DNA from: Thermoplasmata archaeon
GTDB taxonomy: Archaea; Thermoplasmatota; Thermoplasmata; B31-G17
Length of the DNA: 14,890 bases
Reading direction: 5' to 3'
NCBI GenBank assembly: GCA_003649915.1
Contig: QMTG01000015.1
Span: 1-14,890 of the forward strand
Shown: positions 1 through 7,013 of the stretch, in pieces
Position numbering within the stretch: the stretch's first letter is position 1
Layout: each line of letters opens with the position of its first letter
The notes under the pieces: generated by a model
Told to the model about the DNA's origin: nothing
Database searches by the model: none
The model's input: the letters and a program-made list of their open reading frames with translations, nothing else
Program-made: the position numbers and the translations under genes

Positions 1-566
1 AGTTCCATCGCACGCCTTGTGCTCTCTGGGTCAATCCCCCCAATCACCCTGTCATACTCTCTGAGATTTCTCAGCAGCCTTCCAACCATAAGCCTTTCGG
101 GGCAGTGGGCAAGGTAGAAGTCCCTTCCCGCAATGAGTCCAGATTCTTTCTCCAAAATCTTCCTTGCAAGGTTGTTCGTGGTTAAGGGCGCAATTGTTGA
201 CTCTATCACCACAAGCGTATTCCTCTTCAGCCTCCTCCCAATATCAGTCATGGCTGAGCGAAGGGCTGTGTAATTGGGGGACAGTGCATCTTTATCAAAG
301 GGAGTTTCCACAGCAACTATTATATTTTTTGCCTCAGAGCATGGCGAGTAGTCCGTCGTCGCCCTCAGCCTTCCCGATGACACAACACTCTCCAATAGAT
401 CGGGCAACTCTGGCTCTTTACCCTTGAGCGGATACTCGCCCCTGTTTATTTTTTCAACCTTATCCACCACAATATCAATACCCACCACACTCATTCCTAC
501 TCTTGCAAACTCCACCGCTACAGGGATGCCAACATAGCCCATTCCAACAACCACAACATCAATCAT
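1..566 (-). CDS. Nucleotide-sugar dehydrogenase, WecC/UDP-ManNAc dehydrogenase-like (5' part, cut by window edge)
   Basis: The minus strand is open from an ATG at 566 to the left edge, giving about 188 N-terminal residues. The protein begins with a Rossmann NAD-binding motif (GMGYVG, residues 9-14). It continues with motifs of the UDP-glucose/GDP-mannose dehydrogenase family: AVETPFDKD, then VIESTIAP, then AHCPERLMVG and RVIGG. The AHCPER form is typical of the branch that oxidises UDP-N-acetylmannosamine to the uronic acid; the family makes sugars for surface polysaccharides or glycoprotein glycans. The catalytic cysteine lies beyond the edge and cannot be checked, so the exact substrate is open. 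A TATA-like box at 592-600 places transcription start only a few bases before the ATG, so the gene looks almost leaderless. It is divergent from the secreted-protein gene at 661. Confidence 0.88.
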   Translation of the reverse strand, partial: MIDVVVVGMGYVGIPVAVEFARVGMSVVGIDIVVDKVEKINRGEYPLKGKEPELPDLLESVVSSGRLRATTDYSPCSEAKNIIVAVETPFDKDALSPNYTALRSAMTDIGRRLKRNTLVVIESTIAPLTTNNLARKILEKESGLIAGRDFYLAHCPERLMVGRLLRNLREYDRVIGGIDPESTRRAME

Positions 567-591
567 GGCGTGAAAAGGATTGAGATTTGCC

Positions 592-600
592 ATTTATACT
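592..600 (-). promoter_or_regulatory. TATA box of the nucleotide-sugar dehydrogenase gene
   Basis: On the minus strand this reads AAAGTATAAAT. Its centre is about 30 bases before the ATG at 566, which predicts a transcript with almost no leader. The call rests on sequence and spacing only. Confidence 0.5.
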
Positions 601-624
601 TTATGGAACGATAGCAATCTCGGG

Positions 625-636
625 AAAAGTTTTAAA
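625..636 (+). promoter_or_regulatory. BRE/TATA box of the secreted-protein gene
   Basis: AAAAGTTTTAAA is a strong archaeal BRE-TATA match. Its centre is about 30 bases before the ATG at 661, so the transcript should start at or just before that codon. This decides the start of the downstream gene: a TTG reading-frame extension to 580 would begin upstream of the promoter. Confidence 0.7.
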
Positions 637-660
637 CCGCCACGCCCAATATTGCCTCTA

Positions 661-3633
661 ATGAGCAGGGAGAGAACAGCCCTTCTCCTAGCAGTGCTTA
701 TGCTATTCCCATTATTTGCCACGTGTGTTGAGCACGGGCTTCCTTCCTTTACCCCTCAGGAAAAGCTCTGCTGGCTTCCCTCTGTGCCTGTGAGAAGGCT
801 CACCATTGTGGGGTTTGACGACCAAGGCTTTGATGACGATTTTGCATTTATGGCTGCCGTGCCATCCGCAGTATTTGCGCATGACAATACACTCTACGTT
901 TCGCCGGTGCTTTACTATTCGGATTATAAGGGCAGTGGCGAGAATAAAAGTTGGGCTTCCAATGACGCCTATGATTACTTCATAGAGGACTGGCTTAATC
1001 TCACAGGAAAAATTTCCTCCCTTGATTTGCTGTGCATGGGAGATAGAAGCGTAAAAATTCAATCCGAAAAAACATGGAGGTGTGATCTAAAGCCTCCAGA
1101 ACTCTCCAGTGCTCTTGCCCTGAGGTGCTGGAAAAACTCAGAATACGCCGTGATCGCTCCCTACCGCAGTATAGAGGAAAAAATATTAGAGTATGAGGGG
1201 TGCACAAACGGAACACTGGAGAACGCCCGCGTGCTCCACTACCACTTCTCAGGCAAAAAGAACGTTTCACCCATACCCCCGAAGTTTCATAACTTTACTG
1301 TCGCCAATGGGATGAAATATCTCATAGCAAATATGGAGTGGCATGGCTACTTTAAGGTTCTTGACCCAATAACGCAGAGGGGAAAAGACCCTGACATGCA
1401 GATATACGACTGGGATGTGGGCGAGGTTGCTGCATCGCAGAACTGGAATGTAATCTCTGGCCCTTATGAAAGGGCTGAGACCTATGTTTACTCTCCGGGC
1501 GCCTGGGGGATAGGCGTTACCTACATGCCCACTGAGAGTATTGGGGGCGAGCAGCCACTGGGCGGTGAGGCAGACTACGACATATACGTTGAAACGTATC
1601 CTGGTGTTGAGGTAGATATTGGGGAGATGCCGTTCTTTTGCAGGAATTTCAAGGCGGAACTTGACTGGGACGGTAATGCAAACCTTGGACTTCTTTTGTT
1701 GGGACCAAACGGTGAGGTTGTGGCAAAGTCGTTGGGTGACGATAAACCAAAGAACTTGACCGCAAAAGAGTTGGGGATGGCAGAGTACAGGTTCTGCGTG
1801 CTTGCGCTGGACAACATAACTGGATGTGTTCATTTCACCATATCCTACTCGTATCAGTCAAGAATGAACTATGATTATGCTCTCATCCTGTCCTCGGCGG
1901 CAAATGGCGCTGTTTTGGCATCAATACTGAATGCACCCCTGCTATACGCTGATGGTGGTGATGTCTCGGCAATAAAGGACGCGCTTAAATCACTGGGCGT
2001 TGAAAGGGTGTTCATTGTAGACCTCACTGGCAAGTATTGCGATGAGATAGCAAGAGGTGTGAAGAAGGCAAAGGGCTTTTTTAGCAAAATAGGCGTTGAT
2101 GTGCTGCGCAGCGATTATGACATCTATCACCTAATACTCGACCTTACAAAACAAGAGGATGTTCTTTTCACTACTGTGAATCCATGGTCTTACTGGATTA
2201 TTGGCCAAGGATGTGCTGGTGAAAAACCCGGTGCCCTTTACATAGGTCCTGCCTCATACCTTGCTGCGGTGCATGGAATTCCCGTGGTGGTGACGGATAT
2301 ATACTCGGGGCTTTCATCAGCACAGGCATGGCATAACGATTTCTGGATTGACGCTTACGCCAGGAGAAAGACTGCAGACATAGGCGCAATGGTCATGACC
2401 GCTAGGGAAATATTCTCAGAACTTGAGAGGCTTGGCATGTGCTGGGAAAACATGGACATAATCACCGTTGCAGGTCAGTTTGATATAGGCACGGCATGGG
2501 ATAGGGCATTGGTTGGTAAAGCAAGGGCTGGGCGCATTGTGGGTACACCAATTGATACCGCCGCTTGGTGCTCTCGCGCAGCACTATACGAGCACATTAT
2601 ATTTACAAATCCTGGCGTGGAAGGCAATGTTGAGATGATAACAGGCTCTAAATCTAGAATTGCCGGCGGCATTCTTCAGATAATGGATAGGGGAGGAAAG
2701 GTTAGGGTGAAATATCCCGTGGTACAGACATGGGTCTCATACTGCCACAGGTTCAATGAAAGGGCGAGCAAGTACTGGGGGTGCGATTACGTTTGCACAA
2801 ATGGTGTGGTGCCTTTCAGAACAAAGAGCAACGACCCCATAGATGATGGAGTGAACGGAGACCATGGAGGCGCTGGCTGCTGGCCAGACCTCAACCCATC
2901 CGAAGTTGTGCCATTCTACGCCAAAAAATGCGGATACTCCTCAGTCTTCTCCACGAACTTTTCCGCCACAATGTACAACATAAACGCGGGTGCAATCATG
3001 TGGCTCGAAATAATGCACGGGGGTAGTAGAGGCGCTGGTGTTGTTGGCTTCTGGAGCGATAAAAATCACCCGCAGGAGCCGAACCCTTGGAGAGCGTACG
3101 AGCAATCAGGGTGCACAAGAGAGCCCGACACCATGACCATGTCAAAGACCACAGGGCTTGATGTGCGCTGGGACATGGCGGGCTATCAGCACGACGGTGT
3201 TGTAATCACGATTCTCTCGCAGGCAACGCAAACTGATGGATACGATGGATACGACCTCGATAACGCCATGGGCAACCTTCATTCCATGGGGTTCTTTGGA
3301 GGCTCCTGCCTTATAGCAAACACATACCTGCACATGAGCCTAATACGCCACGGGAGCGTGTTTCAGGTGATTGACCCGTGGACCACATCCTGGTACTGCA
3401 GTTTTGCCATTGAAGTCTTCATGCGCGAGATTGCAAAGGGTGCGACTGTTGGGGAGGCATACACGGACGCCATATCCATGGTGGGCATAGGGTATTCCAC
3501 CTCAACCTGGTGGTGGGATGTTGCGGAAAACGTTGTTTACTATGGCGACCCAGAACTTGTTGTCTACTCTCCAGCACACGGCTGGGAGAAAAAGGAGCCT
3601 ATCTCTGGAGAAATTGGCGGGCACGTTTGCTAA
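661..3633 (+). CDS. Large secreted Cys-rich protein with PPC-like, cell-wall-binding-2-like and gingipain (C25)-like regions
   Basis: 990 residues. Residues 1-21 are a signal peptide (MSRER, then a hydrophobic stretch to FAT before Cys22), so the protein is exported. Residues about 300-400 resemble a pre-peptidase C-terminal (PPC) jelly roll (ELDWDGNANLGLLLLGPNGE). Residues 404-490 resemble a cell-wall-binding-2 repeat (SSAANGAVLASILNAPLLYA, then a VERVFIVD strand). The last third resembles the caspase-fold C25/gingipain group: HGG at 786-788 and GGSC at 880-883 are candidate catalytic His and Cys, and the GDPEL motif at 962-966 matches how such domains end. The spacing of His and Cys (about 97 residues) is much longer than in gingipain, so protease activity is inference. 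There are about 22 cysteines, including the very last residue, which suggests disulfides. I see no C-terminal membrane anchor. ATG 661 was chosen because the TATA box at 625-636 predicts a leaderless transcript there. Confidence 0.75.
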   Translation: MSRERTALLLAVLMLFPLFATCVEHGLPSFTPQEKLCWLPSVPVRRLTIVGFDDQGFDDDFAFMAAVPSAVFAHDNTLYVSPVLYYSDYKGSGENKSWASNDAYDYFIEDWLNLTGKISSLDLLCMGDRSVKIQSEKTWRCDLKPPELSSALALRCWKNSEYAVIAPYRSIEEKILEYEGCTNGTLENARVLHYHFSGKKNVSPIPPKFHNFTVANGMKYLIANMEWHGYFKVLDPITQRGKDPDMQIYDWDVGEVAASQNWNVISGPYERAETYVYSPGAWGIGVTYMPTESIGGEQPLGGEADYDIYVETYPGVEVDIGEMPFFCRNFKAELDWDGNANLGLLLLGPNGEVVAKSLGDDKPKNLTAKELGMAEYRFCVLALDNITGCVHFTISYSYQSRMNYDYALILSSAANGAVLASILNAPLLYADGGDVSAIKDALKSLGVERVFIVDLTGKYCDEIARGVKKAKGFFSKIGVDVLRSDYDIYHLILDLTKQEDVLFTTVNPWSYWIIGQGCAGEKPGALYIGPASYLAAVHGIPVVVTDIYSGLSSAQAWHNDFWIDAYARRKTADIGAMVMTAREIFSELERLGMCWENMDIITVAGQFDIGTAWDRALVGKARAGRIVGTPIDTAAWCSRAALYEHIIFTNPGVEGNVEMITGSKSRIAGGILQIMDRGGKVRVKYPVVQTWVSYCHRFNERASKYWGCDYVCTNGVVPFRTKSNDPIDDGVNGDHGGAGCWPDLNPSEVVPFYAKKCGYSSVFSTNFSATMYNINAGAIMWLEIMHGGSRGAGVVGFWSDKNHPQEPNPWRAYEQSGCTREPDTMTMSKTTGLDVRWDMAGYQHDGVVITILSQATQTDGYDGYDLDNAMGNLHSMGFFGGSCLIANTYLHMSLIRHGSVFQVIDPWTTSWYCSFAIEVFMREIAKGATVGEAYTDAISMVGIGYSTSTWWWDVAENVVYYGDPELVVYSPAHGWEKKEPISGEIGGHVC

Positions 3634-3652
3634 GGAAGACTAACGGCTGGAA

Positions 3653-3777
3653 CGTATGCGAAGTTGCGGAGCGAAGCGACGCAATTGGGGTGTAGCGACC
3701 GAAGGGAGTGAAACCGCATACGCATCTGTTAAGTGAGTGCGGATAGCACCGAGCCAACGAAGTTGGCGAAGAGTTGC
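3653..3777 (+). other. Compact array of hairpins with C-GAA-G loops; candidate structured RNA or hairpin repeat
   Basis: An 8-bp outer stem pairs CGTATGCG (3653-3660) with CGCATACG (3715-3722). Inside it, hairpin 3662-3686 has seven pairs (one G-T), a tandem G-A/A-G mismatch, two G-C pairs and a GAA loop. A second, weaker hairpin (3695-3709) repeats the plan: GA, CC, GAA, GG, GA. Downstream are GTGC/GCAC (3737-3749) and a perfect six-pair stem GCCAAC/GTTGGC around GAA (3753-3767), again flanked by GA on both sides. All three GAA loops are closed by C-G and bordered by G-A mismatches. GCGAAGC at 3671-3677 is the known extra-stable mini-hairpin sequence. The sheared-GA logic works only on the plus strand. 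The array starts 20 bases after the stop codon of the secreted-protein gene. It could be a 3' UTR structure, a separate small RNA, or a mobile REP-like repeat; I cannot tell which. Confidence 0.55.
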
Positions 3778-3783
3778 CCGTTG

Positions 3784-3870
3784 TCTCAAGGAGATTTTTC
3801 TCTTTCATGTCATTTCAGGGGACAGACCGTCGTTTGTCTTCTATTTTGATTCTTCTTCTCTTTTCTATTA
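3784..3870 (+). terminator. T-rich terminator region after the secreted-protein gene and hairpin array
   Basis: TCTC-AAG-GAGA (3784-3794) is followed at once by five T. A second hairpin, GACAGA/TTTGTC (3821-3838), leads into a pyrimidine-rich tract with several T runs up to 3870. T tracts are the main element of archaeal intrinsic termination, and these lie on the plus strand only. Confidence 0.45.
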
Positions 3871-3882
3871 CTATGGCTTTTT

Positions 3883-3911
3883 CATAGATGGTTTTTGTTC
3901 ATACATCTATG
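3883..3911. repeat. Perfect 8-bp inverted repeat across the stop codon of the minus-strand gene
   Basis: CATAGATG (3883-3890) and CATCTATG (3904-3911) are exact reverse complements with a 13-base loop. The loop contains the TGA stop (3899-3901) of the minus-strand gene. No T run follows on the minus strand, so a standard terminator is not clear. Confidence 0.4.
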
Positions 3912-4753
3912 CGAGAAATAGGGTACTGATCGAAGAAGAAAGGGTCTCCTGCGGAGGAAACCATAGGGAATATGTCTGCCGAGAGTAGTATGGTAAGATT
4001 TCCATATGTATTCTTATTATAGGTAAATTCAAGATATTGGCCAATTTCCACTTCTTTACCTATCATTGATGCATTTCTTTCCCTAAATTCCCCTAAAAAA
4101 GAGCCATCTGAGGAGTATACCTTAAAGGATGGTATCGGTTTAGTACTATTAAAAGAAACAGCGTATACATCTGACCAACAAATTGGCAGAGAATTAAAGT
4201 TCGCTATTTCGGTTACAGTTAATTTAAAAGTCACGTCATCTATTCTATCTAATTCAAAAGAAATTATAGCGAAATTCCCAATATAGATTACTTTATATAA
4301 TTCTAGTATCATGTAATACACATAAGCACTTTCAACGCTTGTGATAGTAAGAGAGGTACCAGAAATAAAAATCTCATATTTTTTCACTTCTAAATCAAAT
4401 TTAACTTCTTTCCCGACAGGAAAGTCAGAACTTCTATCACCTATGAAAAACACAGGGAAAGAAGGCTCACTTCCAAACCATACTGCTGTATAAGTTGATA
4501 AGTTATTAGCATCAACTGAGTAGTTCTCTTTCAACTCGGGTAATGCAAATACATAATTCCCCTCTACTTTATCTTTTACCTTGTACATTCTTCCAATAGA
4601 TAAATTGGTAGAGATAAATACCTCTTGGTCGTTGAGTTCCTTTATTGTTTGATATGGGTGCTGAGGCACAAAATGTAAATAGTAGACCAAGCTTACTACT
4701 GTCACAGATATCACTATCGTCATTATGATCGCAATTGCCCTCTTTATCACCAT
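3899..4753 (-). CDS. Membrane-anchored extracytoplasmic protein of unknown function
   Basis: 284 residues. Residues 5-27 form one N-terminal hydrophobic segment preceded by a single Lys-Arg, fitting an N-in signal anchor. The remaining roughly 255 residues have no further membrane segment, are rich in Val, Ile, Phe, Tyr, Ser and Thr, and read as a beta-sheet ectodomain. There is one cysteine and several Asn-X-Ser/Thr sites. I recognise no family. The start is supported by AGGTGAG about four bases before the ATG and a strong TATA box at 4787-4799. The gene is convergent with the secreted-protein gene and appears to be its own transcript. Its base composition differs from its neighbours: a sampled 60-base line near 4201 is about 30% GC, against about 47% in a line near 2701. 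This suggests later acquisition, though it may only reflect relaxed selection. Confidence 0.75.
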   Translation of the reverse strand: MVIKRAIAIIMTIVISVTVVSLVYYLHFVPQHPYQTIKELNDQEVFISTNLSIGRMYKVKDKVEGNYVFALPELKENYSVDANNLSTYTAVWFGSEPSFPVFFIGDRSSDFPVGKEVKFDLEVKKYEIFISGTSLTITSVESAYVYYMILELYKVIYIGNFAIISFELDRIDDVTFKLTVTEIANFNSLPICWSDVYAVSFNSTKPIPSFKVYSSDGSFLGEFRERNASMIGKEVEIGQYLEFTYNKNTYGNLTILLSADIFPMVSSAGDPFFFDQYPISRIDV

Positions 4754-4756
4754 AGA

Positions 4757-4763
4757 CTCACCT
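4757..4763 (-). promoter_or_regulatory. Shine-Dalgarno site of the anchored-protein gene
   Basis: The minus strand reads AGGTGAG, ending three bases before the ATG at 4753. It is a good match to the archaeal anti-SD and supports this start over downstream ATGs. Confidence 0.6.
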
Positions 4764-4782
4764 ATATGGTTCTCTGTATAGG
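4761..4782. promoter_or_regulatory. Possible operator dyad at the transcription start of the anchored-protein gene
   Basis: CCTATA (4761-4766) and TATAGG (4777-4782) are exact reverse complements ten bases apart. They cover the transcription start predicted from the TATA box at 4787-4799 and run into the SD site. This is a usual place for an archaeal repressor site, but the dyad is short and may be chance. Confidence 0.3.
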
Positions 4783-4786
4783 GGAA

Positions 4787-4799
4787 ATATAAACTTTTC
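4787..4799 (-). promoter_or_regulatory. BRE/TATA box of the anchored-protein gene
   Basis: The minus strand reads GAAAAGTTTATAT, a close match to the archaeal BRE-TATA consensus, about 38 bases before the ATG. The leader of about 13 bases would hold the SD site. Confidence 0.7.
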
Positions 4800-4840
4800 G
4801 GCCATCATGTAGCCAGTGCAGAAATAACTGGCAATTTCAC

Positions 4841-5509
4841 TTAGCCATTATTATTTTCTGGTTCAAACACCAAAGCCACACCATTCCCAATTCGTTGCAC
4901 ATCGCACAATCTTAATCGTATGGGGATGTATTTATCCGTACTGGCGCTAGATTCTCCCCCCGAATCACCAACCGCCCTTATCGTTGGTCCTGCACCGAGC
5001 ACCATGGGACCTATGTATACGCGGAATCTGTCAAATAATTGGGCGCGTAGTATTGAGTATATTATCTTTCCACCGCCCTCAACAAGCACCGAGGATATTC
5101 CCTCTTTTTTTAAAAATTGTAGAGCCTTGGCTAAATCAACCCTCCCCCTGCCCGCCCTTATTACTGTAGCGTTTGGAAATTCTTCCTTGCATTCCTCCGC
5201 AGTTATAACTATTGTCTGTGCCATCCCATCAAAAACCCTAGCATTCTTTGGACTTCTACCCTTAGAATCAATAATCACCCTTATCGGGTTCTTATCAGAC
5301 TTAAAATACTCTTTTTTTACCAGCAATGACGGATCATCATGTATCACAGTATCCACGCCCACCATTATTGCGTCATGGCTTGCCCTGAGCATGTGCACAT
5401 ACTTTTTATCCTCAATGCACGATATTTCCAGTGGGGAAAAATCAGGGTTTGCAAGCCTGCCATCCACGGTTAGCGCGCAGTTTACCATTACCCTTGGTCT
5501 TTCCATCAT
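4841..5509 (-). CDS. arfC: 2,5-diamino-6-ribosylamino-pyrimidinone 5'-phosphate reductase (archaeal riboflavin pathway)
   Basis: 222 residues, the normal size for the stand-alone RibD C-terminal/dihydrofolate-reductase-like reductase of archaea and fungi (RIB7 type). It reduces the ribosylamino pyrimidinone phosphate to the ribitylamino form with NAD(P)H, in the cytoplasm, on the way to riboflavin. Visible motifs are the substrate loop TVDGRLA (14-20), the signature around IMVGVDTVIHDDPSLLV (48-64) and the glycine-rich dinucleotide loop VEGGGKI (143-149), with FDRFRVYIGPMVLG near the end. There is no N-terminal deaminase domain, as expected in archaea. The gene starts three bases after the stop of the zinc-ribbon/TPR gene and is probably cotranscribed with it. 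Two adjacent ATG codons (5509 and 5506) are possible starts; the weak AGGT upstream fits the second slightly better. No other riboflavin gene is in the window. Confidence 0.9.
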   Translation of the reverse strand: MMERPRVMVNCALTVDGRLANPDFSPLEISCIEDKKYVHMLRASHDAIMVGVDTVIHDDPSLLVKKEYFKSDKNPIRVIIDSKGRSPKNARVFDGMAQTIVITAEECKEEFPNATVIRAGRGRVDLAKALQFLKKEGISSVLVEGGGKIIYSILRAQLFDRFRVYIGPMVLGAGPTIRAVGDSGGESSASTDKYIPIRLRLCDVQRIGNGVALVFEPENNNG

Positions 5510-5512
5510 GAC

Positions 5513-6907
5513 CTACACTCCCGCCATCTTAAGCCTCAGCATTCTGTTTATTTTTCTCTCGCAATCCACAACATCCTCAATCCAGCCGAGCCTTGAGTAA
5601 ACATACCTCATGTTCACAAGCACATCAATATACTCAGGGTCGCACTCTAGAGCCCTATGATAGCACCATAAAGCCTCATCGTACATGCGCTGTCTTGCGT
5701 AAAGATTGCCCTTGTTGTTCCAAGCCTCAGCATACCTTGGATTGATTTCAAGCGCCTTATCAAATGATTCCATTGCATCAGCGTACCTGCCGAGTTTCAT
5801 AAGAGCATAGCCTCTTGCATTCCAAAGCATCTCATTGTCCTTTTCCGCCTCTATCGCCTTATCTATGGCACTCAGCCCCTCCTCAAGTTTTCCAGCAAGC
5901 ACCATGGACAGTGCGGCAACCTTATCAGGGTTGTAGGCGCGTGCTGCACTACTTTCCACAACACTAACGCTGGGTTTGGCAAATATCTTGGTAATAATCA
6001 GATATGTTGAGTGAATGAGTGGAGCAACTGCAATTATTGCGAGATAGGGAGAATATGCGTAGGCACCGAGCACGCATGCAAGGGATAGGGAGAGGTAGGC
6101 ATCAGCACATGCGCATCCCTTTCTTGCAGTCATGGCCACTAGGGCGATGAGAAGGGCGACTGATGGGATTATGAGCATTGGAATAAGCATTGACGCCATA
6201 ATCGTTGCTGCCACTGCAATGCCCAATGTTGTTACCGCCAAAACATCGCCCTTCAAACCGTTCCTTAGTTCAAGAGCAGTTTTGTATAGAAAATGGAATA
6301 TAAGTGCTATTTCGAGCACCAGCATGGAGATCGCAGTGCTCCACGTAATGCCAAAGAAAACTAATGAAAGGGAGAGTGCTATCGCATGAGGGAGAAGCAC
6401 CTTGGGTGATAATCCCTCCGCCACAACAACATCCTCAGCACTTTCCTCCATATCTTCCTCCACCTGCAACTCGGAAATACTCTTTGGCTCCACATAAACC
6501 TCTGGTTTTTGCTCCTTCTCAACGACCTTTACATCATCAACGCTTATCTCAGCCTCGAGGCTCACATCCTTGAGCGATAGAGGTTTCCCGATCTCCTGAC
6601 CGCACATTGGACATTTTTTCTCATCAGCCCTTATGAACGCCCTGCAATTTGGGCACAAATATATGGAGGGTATATACTCCTCATCGACCTTTACCTCGCC
6701 CTTTTCAAGAGGAACAATCTCCGCCCCGCATACAGGGCATGTTTTTTGCCCCCCTGTTATAAAGGCACCACAAATCTGGCATACATTGATTTCCTCCCTC
6801 TTTTCCAAAACTTTCTTCTCCTTAAACACGGTGCCGCATACCTTGCACACAGTATCTGATTCATCAACAAGTGCGTTGCACATTGGGCATCTGAACTTTC
6901 CGCCCAC
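5513..6907 (-). CDS. Zinc-ribbon, multi-pass membrane, TPR protein
   Basis: 464 residues in three parts. The N-terminus holds three four-cysteine zinc ribbons: Cys 7/10/21/24, 43/46/57/60 and 85/88/99/102, each with CxxC pairs. An acidic linker (about 110-165) follows, then hydrophobic segments from about 169 to 308, which I read as five membrane spans. Residues about 325-457 are three to four TPR helical pairs (for example LWNARGYALMKLGRYADAME and AWNNKGNLYARQRMYDEAL). TPRs bind partner proteins, so a membrane scaffold or assembly role is plausible, but no specific function is known to me. The start is GTG at 6907: GGGGTGAT lies just upstream, with a TATA box before it. The gene is divergent from another zinc-ribbon membrane protein at 7014 and lies three bases before arfC. 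Confidence 0.82.
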   Translation of the reverse strand: MGGKFRCPMCNALVDESDTVCKVCGTVFKEKKVLEKREEINVCQICGAFITGGQKTCPVCGAEIVPLEKGEVKVDEEYIPSIYLCPNCRAFIRADEKKCPMCGQEIGKPLSLKDVSLEAEISVDDVKVVEKEQKPEVYVEPKSISELQVEEDMEESAEDVVVAEGLSPKVLLPHAIALSLSLVFFGITWSTAISMLVLEIALIFHFLYKTALELRNGLKGDVLAVTTLGIAVAATIMASMLIPMLIIPSVALLIALVAMTARKGCACADAYLSLSLACVLGAYAYSPYLAIIAVAPLIHSTYLIITKIFAKPSVSVVESSAARAYNPDKVAALSMVLAGKLEEGLSAIDKAIEAEKDNEMLWNARGYALMKLGRYADAMESFDKALEINPRYAEAWNNKGNLYARQRMYDEALWCYHRALECDPEYIDVLVNMRYVYSRLGWIEDVVDCERKINRMLRLKMAGV

Positions 6908-6910
6908 TGC

Positions 6911-6918
6911 ATCACCCC
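6911..6918 (-). promoter_or_regulatory. Shine-Dalgarno site deciding a GTG start
   Basis: The minus strand reads GGGGTGAT, three bases before the GTG at 6907. A nearby ATG at 6912 is out of frame, so the SD site supports the GTG as the true start. Confidence 0.6.
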
Positions 6919-6938
6919 AAGAGATATTGTTTCTTTTG

Positions 6939-6948
6939 TTATAATTAA
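6939..6948 (-). promoter_or_regulatory. TATA box of the zinc-ribbon/TPR gene
   Basis: TTAATTATAA on the minus strand, about 37 bases before the GTG start. It predicts a short leader holding the GGGGTGAT site. Confidence 0.5.
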
Positions 6949-6977
6949 GTTTTGCTCGCCATATATTTCAGAGGAAC

Positions 6978-6990
6978 GAAAATAATATAA
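6978..6990 (+). promoter_or_regulatory. BRE/TATA box of the acidic zinc-ribbon membrane protein gene
   Basis: GAAAATAATATAA lies about 30 bases before the GTG at 7014, predicting transcription start within a few bases of the start codon. It faces away from the TATA box at 6939-6948, so two promoters share about 100 bases. Confidence 0.55.
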
Positions 6991-7013
6991 GGGCGAAAAA
7001 TGATTAAGGTCTG

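Noticed and set aside
134..427. Plus-strand open frame within 164-427
   Set aside because: It is opposite the nucleotide-sugar dehydrogenase, whose motifs establish the minus strand.
580..660. TTG-start extension of the secreted-protein gene by 27 residues
   Set aside because: It would begin upstream of the TATA box at 625-636 and would bury the signal peptide.
1267..1833. 188-codon open frame on the minus strand inside the secreted-protein gene
   Set aside because: It lies opposite a well-supported gene, has no recognisable domains and no promoter or SD.
3641..3780. tRNA, RNase P, SRP RNA or CRISPR repeat as the identity of the hairpin array
   Set aside because: No cloverleaf with a T-loop, no known RNA core motifs, and no regular spacers were found.
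3510..3808. Short open frames on both strands through the hairpin array
   Set aside because: They cross a gene end and the structured element, lack start signals, and are explained by the repeated GAGCGAAGCGA-like sequence.
4920..5600. 226-codon open frame on the plus strand opposite arfC
   Set aside because: arfC motifs fix the minus strand as coding; the plus frame is low-complexity Ser/Pro/Ile-rich shadow.
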